Assembly (NCBI GenBank): GCA_963854835.1
Contig: OY978526.1
Location: 21,916,334-21,980,333 of the forward strand
Length of the DNA stretch: 64,000 bases
DNA from: Megamerina dolium
Taxonomy: Eukaryota; Arthropoda; Insecta; Diptera; Megamerinidae
Direction of reading: 5' to 3'
Part shown: in pieces, positions 11,480 through 22,025 of the stretch
Layout: every line of letters begins with the position of its first letter
How positions within the stretch are numbered: the first letter of the stretch is position 1
The notes under the pieces: generated by a model
The model's input: only the letters and a program-made list of their open reading frames with translations
Database searches by the model: none
What the model was told of the DNA's origin: nothing
Translations under genes and position numbers: made by a program

Positions 11480-13130
11480 CAGTGGCTCCCAGCTTATTTC
11501 GTACAGTGACAGTTTAAAAATTGCTGCAGTCGTAATTCCTAATATAGCAAAAATTTGAACAAAATATAAATGCCATTTTTGAAAGGAAGGTTTGTTTTTT
11601 ATTTTCCAAAATTTACTTTTTCAAAATTTTAGTGTTTGACACTATAAAAAAATAAAATAAGAAAAAAATAGGAAAATTCATGTCACAGCTTATTTCGTAC
11701 AGTCTCTTTAAGTTCAAACTAAAAACAAAGTAAGTTGATTTTAATATTTAGTATGACATCCCTTAGCGTTAATGACAGCCTGGAGTCTACTTGGCATTGA
11801 ATCCACCAATTTTTGAGTGATGTCTGGTGTGATTTTTTTCCATTCCTCCATCAGTACCTTCTTTAGGTCTTGCTTATTAGAAATCTTGTGTGTTCTTATT
11901 TTATTGTCCAAAATAGACTAAAGATTTTCAATCACATTCATGTCAGGTGACTGTGGTGGTGGAGACATCAAGTGTGAGCAGTTCAAATAAGCCAAGATTG
12001 CACAATCCCAGATTTATGTTTTGGGTCATTATCTTGGTAATACCGAAATTCTTCCCGCAAACCCAGTTTGTCTGCACTTTGAAGTAAATTGTTTTTCAGA
12101 ATCTCGAGGTACTTCATTTTGTCCATTGTTCCCTCAATAAAAACCAATTCACCTACTCCGGCTGCTGACATACAGGCCCAAACCATCACGCTACCGCCAC
12201 CATGCTTCACTGTGGGCTTAAGGTTCTCCTTGTTTAGCTCGGTATTAGCTTTACGCCAAACATATGACATTCCGTCCGAGCCAAAAATATTAAACTTAGA
12301 CTCATCCGCGAAAATAACGGTATTCCAGAACGCAGGAGTATTAATAATATGCTCTTTGGCGAAGTCAAGTCGGCGTTGTATATTCATTTTCGAAATGAAT
12401 GGTTTCTTTCGGGCTACTCGACCGTTCAAGTCATGATTGCGCAGCACACGTCGGACAGTTTCAGCACTGGATGATTTTCCTATTTCACGCTGAACCTCTG
12501 CAGCCAACTTCGGAGTGGATAACTTTGGATTTTTCTTAATTTTTCGTACAATATAACGCTCGTCTGATGCGTTGAAAATCTTATTAGGTGCTTCTCTGCC
12601 CTTGTTCTCCAACCGATTTTCGCGAATGAAGCGTTGAATGATGTATTGGACAGTTGAGGCACTTAAATTTGTCATTTCAGCAATTTTTCGCACACTCTGA
12701 CCTTTCCTAAAATGGTTAATTACCAGTTTACGCTGTTCCATCGTTGTACGACGACCCATAACGCTAAATGTTTAATTTACAGCACTTTAACTATTTAAAA
12801 TAAGAATAATAAAAATTGTTATAATAGTTAAAAAGGTCCAAAAACTCATACAATTCAAAAAAACTTTGTAACTGCGCGGCAGAATGAAACTTACTTACAT
12901 TGAAGTTTGTGTACGAAATAAGATGTGAGCTGAAAATCAGCTGATCAATAGTTTTTCTCTCTTGCATGACAAAAAGAACAATTTTTGGGGTTCCCCGTTT
13001 TCTTATTAGGTTTACTAAACACATACACAGACATCTACATTCAAAACTTATCGATAAGTTTTTTAGTTTCGATGTTACAGCCATTTACATAAAAATATAT
13101 ACACTGTACGAAATAAGCTGTGAGCCACTG
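11480..13130 (-). mobile_element. Tc1-like transposon with terminal and internal inverted repeats
   Basis: The element spans 1651 bases between TA dinucleotides. Its ends match closely: left CAGTGGCTCCCAGCTTATTT, right reverse-complemented CAGTGGCTCACAGCTTATTT. A second copy of the end motif lies inside each end (CACAGCTTATTTCGTACAG at 11683; its inverted counterpart at 12911-12931). This resembles the IR/DR layout known from some Tc1 elements. Confidence 0.92.
11740..12759 (-). pseudogene. Tc1-like transposase (two inactivating lesions)
   Basis: The reading frame starts at 12759 (MGRRTTMEQRKLVINHF) with two helix-turn-helix parts over roughly residues 5-110 (SVRKIAEMTNLSASTVQYI in the first). 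The DDE catalytic domain follows: FADESKFNIFG (first Asp), GGGSVMVWACMS, then YYQDNDPKHKS (second Asp). The open frame ends at 11983, where a one-base indel shifts it. The C-terminal part with SPPPQSPDMNVIENL (catalytic Glu) continues in another frame, and a stop stands where Trp normally follows ENL. The last part reads to GCHTKY near 11745. The element is recent enough to read easily but this copy should not encode a full enzyme. Confidence 0.85.
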
Positions 13131-13703
13131 TATGTACATATGTACAAAGCAACAGACATGAATTAACATGAATTGCAATTGAAAGGTCCCACATTGGAAC
13201 TGTTAAATGCGCATCTTTTTCATTTTAGCCATTTGCACATATATATAAGTATATTTACATTTGACGCTTCAATTGTCCTAAAGGTCGTCGTAAGGTGGAA
13301 TCCAATTAGTAGTTAGTAATACATGTTGTGTGTGCTATGATATAGTAAAGCATATTCATTTAACATGCAAAAAAAAAAAGAAGATCACTGCAAACATTCG
13401 TACATATATAATAGTGGTATACAATATGGGGGTTAATTGTTATTTTTATAATTTGACCTTTTCAATTGTATACTATATTATGCATATAATTCTTTATATT
13501 ATTGTACTACTATAGATTGTAACAGAATGAATTTAATACCATCAACTCTATGGAATACTATCGCTTTCAAATAATCATATCTCTAACCTAGACCTTTATT
13601 GTTGTAATAGAAATGTTATGTATTTTTTAATAACAGAATTGAGTCTATGGAAGTTAAATAACATCTGTATATAATGACTATTTTTTTCAGATAATTATAT
13701 ATA
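13131..13703. other. AT-rich non-coding DNA
   Basis: Nothing recognisable apart from poly-A and TATA-rich stretches. Confidence 0.5.
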
Positions 13704-14261
13704 AAGGGTTATCCATTTCGCGGTTTCAAAAGTATAGGGCTAGAATTCGACATCTGTCAAACTGAGTTGTTAAAACAATTTCTTTCTTTTTCAGTTCAAA
13801 ATCTGACATTTGCGAAAATGGATCGCTTAACTATCGCACAACGCATTAAAATTGTAAAAACCTACTACAAAAATGGTGATTCTGCCATAGCCACATATCG
13901 TGCTTTAAGAGGAGATTATGGTTTATATAATCGTCCAACTACTCAAGCAATTGGCAAAATTGTGAAGAAATATGAAGAGACTGGATCGGTTACAGATATT
14001 GTAAGGCCTGTGCATCATCGTTTCGCTCGTACCACCGAAAATATCGCTGCTGTAAGTGAAAGTGTTGCCGAAGACCCGGAAAATTACCTCAAAAGAATCG
14101 ATGCTTGCAACAATTCGCGTGGTGGTCATTTAAATGATGTAGTATTTCACACATAATGTCAACGTTCAAACTTTATAATAAAAAAGAAATATCATGATAA
14201 CAAATATTTTATATGTGTTTTATTTACATTTACTTTTGAAACCGCAAAATGGATAACCCTT
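13704..14261 (+). mobile_element. IS630/Tc1-like deletion derivative, copy G (558 bp)
   Basis: The ends are inverted repeats (left AAGGGTTATCCATTTCGCGG; right reverse-complemented AAGGGTTATCCATTTTGCGG), bordered by TA. A shortened reading frame lies between them (see separate entry). The polyadenylation-like AATAAA near 14177 lies in the element's 3' part. Copy H at 43060 belongs to the same family but has different internal deletions. Confidence 0.9.
13818..14156 (+). CDS. Truncated transposase: DNA-binding half fused in frame to the C-terminal tail
   Basis: The start ATG at 13818 opens a 112-residue protein (MDRLTIAQRIKIVKTYY...). Residues 1 to about 95 are the N-terminal helix-turn-helix region of an IS630/Tc1-like transposase. 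A deletion then joins it in frame to the family's C-terminal end (KRIDACNNSRGGHLNDVVFHT). The whole catalytic domain is absent. The frame could also open earlier at 13767. Such products can bind transposon ends without cutting, as known for the P-element KP protein; that role here is only an inference. The frame is uninterrupted, unusual for debris in this window. Confidence 0.55.
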   Translation: MDRLTIAQRIKIVKTYYKNGDSAIATYRALRGDYGLYNRPTTQAIGKIVKKYEETGSVTDIVRPVHHRFARTTENIAAVSESVAEDPENYLKRIDACNNSRGGHLNDVVFHT

Positions 14262-14810
14262 TACATTTAAGATGAAGACAATAGTTTGCCCTTTGGTAAA
14301 TTTTGTTATTCATAGTTTTAGCTCATTAGTTCATCATTATGTTGCATATAAAAGCCTGCAAAAGTTGCTCCTTAAATATGCTGCATTTATTTTTTTGTCG
14401 TTTTCAAGGTGAACTTTTTAAGTAGATACACACTACACACTTGAGTGAGTGTTTTGTATTTAGGGTAGGTTCAAAAAAAAAAAAAAATACAAAAATATTT
14501 AACTAATTTCTATTTCCTTTCTTCTTTTTTTTTGTTTGTTTTTTATGTTTGTTTGCTTTTTGTAGAATTTGTGGCACTTCAAGTGGCATGACAATTGCAA
14601 ACGAAAGCATTAAAAAACGAAATAAATTTCACATTTACGTTTTATACCTATTTTCCTACTTTAGCATATTTTCTCTGACGCACTTATAAATATATTTCTA
14701 TTTTCTATTTTCTATTTTCTTACAGACAATCCCACATAATGTAACTTGCTTCTGTCCAGATTATAACGTTTATTTGTATTAGGAACGTAAACAACAATAA
14801 CAACAACAGT

Positions 14811-14853
<43 letters not shown>

Positions 14854-15195
14854 CACCAAGAAAAAAAAATTGTAATACTACATGACAGAGAATATAAGCA
14901 CACCCACTGAAATGTAAAAAAAATAAGCAAGCATAGAAGAAGAAACCACAAAATATTGGAATATCTCTCTCTTATACTCTTCACACTTCGGTGACGCCTC
15001 TAAGTGCTGATTATAGTCGATTTTCTTGTAAACGCAACAACTACAACTACAACAACAACAACAACAACAACAAAGCATCCAAAATGTCCAATGTAATTCT
15101 TAAAGAGAAAATCTCAAAAATACAAATATATATATTATATACACATACAAATGTACCCAACATCTTTAGAGAATATCCTTCTTAAGCTTATTCGA

Positions 15196-15228
<33 letters not shown>

Positions 15229-15280
15229 TCATCTATTTCTGTATTTCATAATTTTCTCTTCCCAAAAAAAGTTACTTTAC
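14262..15280. other. Non-coding upstream region with microsatellites
   Basis: The region contains (TAA)n at about 14812-14848, (AAC)n at about 15043-15072 and a poly-T tract at 15199-15226. It precedes the ERICH2-like gene and may hold its promoter or 5' untranslated exons, but no clear start site or splice pair was identified. Confidence 0.5.
14812..14848. repeat. (TAA)n microsatellite
   Basis: About eleven TAA units upstream of the ERICH2-like gene. Confidence 0.85.
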
Positions 15281-18200
15281 ATGGATGAGTCGAATGGCAA
15301 TGGTTTGTATGCTTCCAAGGCTAGTAACCCTTTAGCAGCGACAACAGTGTCAACAATAACGGCACAACCAACACACCCAACTGTAGCCGCCAGTACAGTA
15401 ACAAGTAATCAAATCAATAACATGATGATGATGAATGCAACGACTGCAGCGGCTGTTGCAACAAATGTTGGCACACTACCAACTTCTGTGTCCAGTGAGG
15501 ATCTAAGTCAGAGCCTATCCGAGTACACTGACGCCGATGAAAGCATATCAGCACCGACCGAATTTTTAGCTGAGGTGAGTAATACATCGAAAGTAATTTC
15601 TTCTCTTCTCAAAACCGTAGGACATTGTTCCCCAATCCCGTGCCCACCATTAAAAACCGTGGGCATATCCTTTTTAGCCAATGGTACTACCTTTGACTTT
15701 TTCGGGAGCAAATTCTCCCAGAAAATTCGTATAATTTGACTGACTTTCACTTAATTTGACGACAAAATATTCTGCAAATTTCACTTAAAAGTGGCCCAAA
15801 TACCGTTTTGCCATTGTCAACCGTTTCCGCTTGTTTTCTTCACCGTGAACAATCACTTGAACAATAATCAGACCGATACAGAAAAATATGATGTCCGACG
15901 AATCAGAGTAGTCACATTATTGTATATAGATGTTAGGTCGCTGAATCAGATTTCGTCGAATTTCCTCCATGTCCGTCATGTTGCTTTCTAAACTCAACAA
16001 ACATTGATTTTCTCGGCTATTTTTTCTAGTCTTTTGATTTTGAGAATGAAAACTGAGAGTGATAGTGAAAATTCGATCACGGATTTAAATTCAGCGACCT
16101 AAATTCCTATATGACTACATTACTCCGACGGACGTTATAATTTTTTTGGTGGGTCTGTCGCAGCCAAAAAAAAAATTTACAAAAATTGGCATGTTCAATG
16201 GACCATATTACGATTTTTGGGTTGCTGAATCGAAATATCTGTGATCGAATTTTAGCTATCGTACTCAGTTTTTATTCTAAGCTCAAAAACTCAAAAAACA
16301 GTGTTGCCACATTCTATAGATTTTAGAACTCTGAATCCGAAACCGTGATCGAATTTACGTGGTGATTGCGAAAAATAGCTCTGAGCTAAAAAAGAAAGGC
16401 CATCAAAAGCAACCGAAAACGCATGTTTTTTAATATATTTGGGAAGAGGAGTTCTCTCCAAAAGGTGGAGTTGGCCCTAAAACATCAAAATTCATGAACC
16501 AGTTTACTTCTTGAAGAAATAAACTCTAAACTTACATTTATACCTAGTTATTGAAAATGAAGTTTGTACTCAACTCTTTAGATCTATTATACACCCCATA
16601 GTAAGTTGAGTGGGTTATTTTTCCCCCTTTGTAAATGGTGTATTTGCATCATATATTTGGCAGATTAGGTTAGGTTAGGTTAGTGTGACTGTTCTCGGAA
16701 AGGACGACACACTTAGACCAGAAAGCCCCTTTTGTGGTACCGCCGAGCTACTTTTTCAGTACTGGACCTAATTATATTAGCCGATTGTAAATGGCAGAAT
16801 CCTTGTCACATTGCTTTTTCTGAATTTACTCACAGAGCTCTTTTAAGATGACTTTCATGACAAAATGTTACTGCCGGAAGAATTGACAATTGCTTGCCAA
16901 CACCGGTGGACACGGTTCGAAAGAAAAATCTTTTCAATATTCAAGTTGTCACAGTCGGTGATTGAACGCACGACTTACGGATTAGAAGGCAAATACACTA
17001 ACCGCTGAAAAAAAAAAAACCAGTGTTACAATATCGGTGCCGTAGCTCAGTGGTTAGTGCGTTGGCCTTATGATCTGTATGTCGCGGGTTCAATCCCCGG
17101 CTGAAGCATCACAAATTTGATATCGAAAAGAGTTTTCTTTCGAACGGTACCCACCTGTCGGCAAGCAATTGGCAATTCTTCCAACAGTAACAATTTGCAA
17201 TGGAAAAGCTTCTAAAATAACTCTGTGACAAAGCTCAGAAAAAGTGATGTCGTAAGAGTTATGCCGTTCGTAATCGGCTAAAATAAGTAGGTCCCTTCTA
17301 TAACTTAATTCGTGCGGTTTGCTAAGAGATGGCGTAACTTGATTATTATTCCATCGTTCCAATATTCCGAACATGCGTTGGAAAGCTATTGTCATTGTGC
17401 GTCTTTCTCAGTATATGTCAATCATTTGAAGCGTAAACAACAAAAATTTTTTTTCACTCAAATATGTCGAACTTTGTGCCTGAAAAAGTGTTTTTGCGGG
17501 GAGTTCCTCTTCATTACTTTAATATGAAGAATACTGCTGCCGAAAGTCATCGTATTTTGGTGGAAGTTTATGGTGAACATGCTCTAGCTGAGCGAACGTG
17601 CCAAATGTAGTTTGCACGATTTAAAAGTGTTCATTTTGGCTTGAAAGACGAAGAACGTCTTGGGTAGTCAAAAAAGTTTGAAGATGAAGAACTGGAAGCA
17701 TTACTCGATGAAGATTGTTGCCAAACACAAGGAGAGCTTGCAGAATCTTTGGTAGTCACTCAAGCAGCAATTTCAAAACGTTTAAAAGCAGCCGGATACA
17801 TTCAAAAGCAAGGAAATTTGGTGCCACATGAACTGAAGCCGAGAGACGTTGAAAGGCGATTTTGCATATCCGAAATGCTGCTGGAACGCCACAAAAAGTA
17901 ATCATTTTTGCATCGGATTGTTACTAGTGATGAAAAATGGATTCATTATGACAATCCCAAGCGCAAAAAATCATATGTGAAACCCGGCCAACCAGCCAAA
18001 TCAACGGTAAAGCCGAATATCATGGCGCGAAGGTAATGCTTTGTATTTGGTGGCATCAGAAGGGTGTGCTGTATTATGGGCTGCTAAAATCGGATGAAAC
18101 CATCAATGGAGAACGCTACCGAACACAATTAATCCGTTTGAAGAGAGCAATAGCCCAAAAACGCTCGGAATATGCGACCAGTCATGAGTGCATAATTTTC

Positions 18201-20929
18201 CATCTTGACAACGCTCGGCCTCATGTTGCAACATCGGTCAAAAACTATTTGGAAAACAGCGGCTGGGAAGTTTTGGCTCACCCGCCTTATAGCCCAAACC
18301 TTGCTCCGTCCGACTACCATTTATTCCGATCGATGCAGAACGCCCTCACTGGAATAAGGTTCACATCAGAACAATGTATTAAAAATTGGCTTGATTCATT
18401 CTTGGCCGCCAAGCCAGCGCAGTTCTTTTGGGATGGAATCCACAAATTGCCAGAAAGATGGGAAAAAGTCATAGCTTCAGATGGGCAATACTTTGAATAA
18501 TACTATTGTACATGTTTTTCTTAAATAAACGTACAAATTTTGGGAAAAAAAAACCGCACGAATTAAATTATAGATCCAATAATACTGTCCAAAATTTAAC
18601 ACGCATAACAGTAATAGAAGAGAAGCTCGGCCAAAGAGCTCTTTGGGGTTTATAAGTGCCACATATTTATAGTTTATTTATTTGTTACAATGTATAAATT
18701 CAATTTAACTATAATAATCCAAAATAATTTTCAACAAATCTCAATGACTAGAATTAACGCTATCAGCTTAACGAATTTATTAAAGTTGTATGAAGTTTGG
18801 AGAGAAAAAAAAAATAGTAAAATTCGAATGTAAATTTTTATTACCTACATATACGTTTTTAGAGAAATACAAATCCTATTTCCCTTTTGAAATTTCATTC
18901 ATTTTTCATGCATATGCCACTTTGCCAAAAACGTGAAATTGAATGTTATGGCAAAAACCACTTAGTGCTTTGGGAAATAGAGAAATTATTGTTTACGTGG
19001 GCAAAAGTATACCTATTGTTATTTATTTCTTTAATTTTTTTTTTTTTTTTTTTTACTCCCCTATACTTAACAAATAATCATATATATACGTCCATATGTG
19101 CAGTCATGTGCAATTGAGTAAATGTAAAGAGGCAAATTTGCATAATTTTAAGGTGCACAAATGTGCTATACATTTCGATAAACTTACTCATTTTTACTCT
19201 GTGGTTATGTATAAAATAAATAAAATATTTTAAATGTTATAATAATTATAATAATCAAACAATATAATTTATTTCTTTTTTTTTTATTATTTTTTAATTT
19301 CAGTTTCTCTCAGCTGTAATGCTCAAAGACTATAAAAAAGCCTTAAAGTATTGCAAATTGAGTAAGTTGTACTATTTATGATATTTTTGAAAAACTTTTT
19401 CAAATAATTTCCATTTTAAACTTTTTCACAAAGTACTACAATATGAACCGAACAATGCCACCGCAAAAGAATTTTATCCACTCATATTGGACAAGTTGCG
19501 TGGCAAGTAACAGTATATATGTACATATTCAAATAGCATACATTTTTAAATACATATGTATAACTCTATAAACATAGGTACAACATCGAGCGACAGTGAT
19601 GAAAATTATAATAAATCATCTTCACCTGATATGGTGCTGGAGTTACAATCCTCGGATCCATCGGCAGGCGAAAGTGATGAAATTGGATCAGATGATCAAC
19701 TATTGGGTGGTGGTGATGAAGTCGATGATATTGCCGATGATGATTACAGTGTGCCTGGTGGGGATAATTCATCGAATAGTCATGTATCGAATATGAGCGG
19801 CCATAGTAATAATAGCAGCAGCATCAGCAGTAATAGTAGCGGTGGACTGGCTGGTGAAAGTCTCAGCGAATCAATGGATGATGATGATGATGACGATGAC
19901 GATGACGATGACGATGAAAATGATGTTGTTGATGAAGAAGAAGACGACGAGGAAGAGGATGTGATTAGTAGTAGTGGCGGTGATGATCTACCAATCGACG
20001 ATTGTCCGGCTGTTGATGATATGTGTGATGGTGCTGGTCATAATACTTCACAATCATCCAGTGGTGGTCGTGATGGTGGCGGTGGTCGTAGTCGCAGCGA
20101 TAATACTACACATTCATATTCAAGTCTCCTGCTAGAGGAGGAGGATGATATAGTGCCAGTTAATTTACAATTAATCAAGGATAATTCTACAACCGATTTG
20201 GATGTCAGCAATGGTATAGTATATATATATATATATACAAGGTGTGACAAATATGTATTAAGACTCGATCCATATCTCAGCAACCAAGTGCGCCATCTAT
20301 GTGTGAGTACATGCGTTTTGAAGCTTCAACCTTCCTCTACTAACTGTCAAAATTTCATGGCATTTGGTTGACATTTAATGTTAATTGACATTCATTTTAC
20401 AAAACACTTGTTCGTTTGATGTTGAAATTTTAACATGAAATTTAACACACAGCACTCATTGTTCGTCAATTTTTGGCTCGGAATCAGGTCTGTGTATTGA
20501 ATTCACCTGAAATTGTAGTTGAAAGGATGCTTTTTTGATGACATTCAGACCATACAACGGGTTTCGACGAGGGCACTGGAGGCAATTCCGAAAAATGAGC
20601 TGGAACGCGCGTTTGAATCACTATTAAATCGATGTAACAAGTGTATTGAATCAGGTGGAGAATATTTCGAATAAATATACCGAAAAATTAGCAGATATCG
20701 TGTTTTAATTGTGTTTTCTAGAGGCAGTCTTAATACATAATTGTCACAACTTGTATATTAATTTCATTTAATAACATTTGAGTAATATATTTATATACTT
20801 TTTGTTGTTTTTATAGGAAATAAAATTCCATCTACCTCGTGCAGTGATTCGGAATCACCAACAGAGCCGCTTACACAACGATTAGCAGCAATTCTACTCT
20901 CAAAATGTGGTGTTAACCATAATGGTTAA
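15281..20929 (+). CDS. ERICH2-like protein (five exons, about 389 aa)
   Basis: Exons proposed: 15281-15574, 19304-19361, 19434-19502, 19578-20213 and 20817-20929; phases agree throughout. Residues 1-98 are Ala/Thr/Ser-rich and end SAPTEFLAE. Exons 2 and 3 encode a short helical-repeat-like block, FLSAVMLKDYKKALKYCKLI then LQYEPNNATAKEFYPLILDK. This strongly recalls the conserved core of glutamate-rich protein 2 (AEFL...DY..A...C..IL.YEP.N..AKEF.PLI). Exon 4 is acidic, with a run of more than ten Asp and Glu-rich stretches. The end reads LTQRLAAILLSKCGVNHNG. Function is unknown; the core resembles half a TPR and may mediate protein contacts. The third intron seems to use a GC donor. The fourth holds a mariner. 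Confidence 0.78.
15893..16133. repeat. Imperfect foldback (inverted repeat)
   Basis: The left arm (15893-15963: GTCCGACGAATCAGAGTAGT... TTAGGTCGCTGAATCAG) pairs imperfectly with the reverse complement of 16062-16133 (GTCCGTCGGAGTAATGTAGT... TTAGGTCGCTGAATTTA). Arm length is about 70 bases with several gaps. It may be a non-autonomous element, but no target duplication was found. Confidence 0.5.
16664..17007 (-). mobile_element. tRNA-derived SINE, copy 2
   Basis: The minus-strand orientation shows the box B region (reverse of GATTGAACGC, degenerate) and body segments such as GGCTAATATAATTAGGTCC. The CTAACCTAACCTAACC tail is at 16664-16683. The tRNA-like head is damaged near 17000 and followed by an A-run. 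It lies head to head with copy 3. Confidence 0.8.
17036..17300 (+). mobile_element. tRNA-derived SINE, copy 3, 5' part
   Basis: The head GGTGCCGTAGCTCAGTGG carries box A and GGGTTCAATCCC carries box B, the best-preserved pair in the window. The body continues to AGTAGGTCCCTTCTA and is cut at a TA by the mariner at 17301. The remaining 3' part resumes at 18571. Confidence 0.88.
17301..18570 (+). mobile_element. mariner inserted in SINE copy 3
   Basis: The ends TAACTTAATTCGTGCGGTTT (left) and, reverse-complemented, TAATTTAATTCGTGCGGTTT (right) are bordered by TA. The spacing of 1270 bases is that of a full mariner. The right flank resumes SINE sequence (AATACTGTCC...), which shows that the mariner is younger than the SINE. 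Confidence 0.92.
17464..18500 (+). pseudogene. mariner transposase with three stops and a frameshift
   Basis: Reading from ATG 17464 (MSNFVPEKVFLRGVPLHYF), the N-terminal helix-turn-helix region runs to about residue 120. In-frame stops occur at CQM*FARFK, at RLG*SKKF and after RHKK, and a frameshift lies near 18030. The first Asp motif is VTSDEKWIHYDN and the second IIFHLDNARPHVA. The third is HPPYSPNLAPSDYHLF, with DD34D spacing. The long intact C-terminal part runs 18036-18500 and ends DGQYFE, as mariner transposases do. All three catalytic Asp are kept, so decay came through stops and an indel. Confidence 0.88.
18571..18635 (+). mobile_element. tRNA-derived SINE, copy 3, 3' part (truncated)
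   Basis: This segment continues the SINE body interrupted by the mariner (AATACTGTCCAAAATTTAACACGC, then GAAGAGAAGCTCGG). It then diverges from the other copies before the TAACC tail is reached. Confidence 0.7.
20214..20816 (+). other. Fourth intron of the ERICH2-like gene, carrying a mariner
   Basis: The donor AATG|GTATAG is weak and is followed by an AT run. The acceptor TTTTTATAG at 20816 is normal. The mariner occupies 20238-20753, almost the entire intron. Without splicing, translation would run into the mariner end and stop at 20371. Confidence 0.65.
20238..20753 (+). mobile_element. mariner family 1, copy B (internally deleted)
   Basis: The ends CAAGGTGTGACAAATATG (left) and, reverse-complemented, CAAGTTGTGACAATTATG (right) are bordered by TA. 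The internal part contains only the C-terminal coding fragment (ALEAIPKNELERAFESLLNRC-type reading) and the 5' leader. It is smaller than copy A and carries its own deletions. Confidence 0.88.
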
Positions 20930-22025
20930 ACATGATTTAAACATAAACATAATTTATGCTATAATTTAGAAAATCTTACAACTATAATGATTGTGAATTT
21001 AAATTGATTTTTTTTTGTTTTTTTTTTTTTAGCAAATCAAAATTTCATTTTTCCTTAAAATACTCTCATATGTTGTAAAAAGAAAAGAAAAAAAAATTAA
21101 CTATAAAGAGATCAACTATCTCAATGAGGCATATATATATTTATTATAGACTACATATTCTCACATGATACTCATATAGTATATAGTAGGTAGACATATA
21201 TATGGAAATAACAAATATATCTATGTAACTTGTAAGTACTTTATAGCCACTAAGACACTATACATAAAATATATATTAAAAAAAAACAATAATATATATA
21301 TTCTTAATGCGTAAATATGTATTGTAAAGTATTCTATATTGTAGGTCAATATGATACTCAATTACATACTTCTATACACACACACACACACTTTCATACA
21401 TACTACATTAGACTTTCTTAAAGTTAAACGACTAAATACAACAAATGTAATTGTATTATAAGTATTTCCTGGGTATTATGCAAAAGCATAATAGAGATAT
21501 AGACAAAGAAAAGATTATCATAATTAAATACATATATTTTAGTATATATAAAAAACAAGAAAGAAAAAATATGAATGTAGTTACTTATACTTGAATATTT
21601 ACATCATTTTATAGGTATGCTTTTAGGTTAGCATTGCAACTACTTACTACTGGAATAGACTTTATACAAAAAACATACAAATTATTGTGTGTACACACAC
21701 ACACACACACACACATACACACATATAGACATTTTCTTACAGGATATAACCTAGTATTTACTTTATTTAATTATTATGAAAGTCATATGTACATGTAGAA
21801 ATATTTACATTCTATTCTATTCTATTCATGAAACCTTTTATATGTAAATTATATGAAAAGAAATATATACATATATATAGCTTTTGGTTATACACATACT
21901 AAATATGTACTGTGACTTATATGATCAGTGTAAATAATATATATATTGATTATATAATCCAAACTTGAAGCTGTTATATATGTACTATCAGTCATTAACA
22001 CTATAATCGCATTACATATACTATA
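20930..22025. other. 3' flank of the ERICH2-like gene
   Basis: Probable 3' untranslated region and spacer. It is very AT-rich, with CA runs at 21373-21391 and 21691-21713. No clear polyadenylation site was picked among many AT-rich candidates. Confidence 0.45.

Larger units (their letters stand above)
15575..19303 (+). other. First intron of the ERICH2-like gene, full of mobile DNA
   Basis: The donor is GAG|GTGAGT at 15575 and the acceptor TTTCAG ends at 19303. The intron contains an inverted repeat (15893-16133), two SINEs placed head to head, a mariner and poly-T/AT-rich spacer. The sequence 18660-19300 shows no features beyond simple repeats. Confidence 0.7.

Noticed and set aside
12089..12436. 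Plus-strand frame of 115 codons
   Set aside because: Antisense to the well-supported Tc1-like transposase.
14712..15078. Tyr-rich and Cys-rich reading frames on the minus strand
   Set aside because: They are translations of TAA and AAC microsatellites.
17040..17110. Functional tRNA gene
   Set aside because: Boxes A and B are good, but the segment is the head of a SINE with other copies in the window and no closed acceptor stem.
19566..19772. His-rich minus-strand frame opposite exon 4
   Set aside because: Shadow of the acidic coding exon (GAT repeats read backwards).
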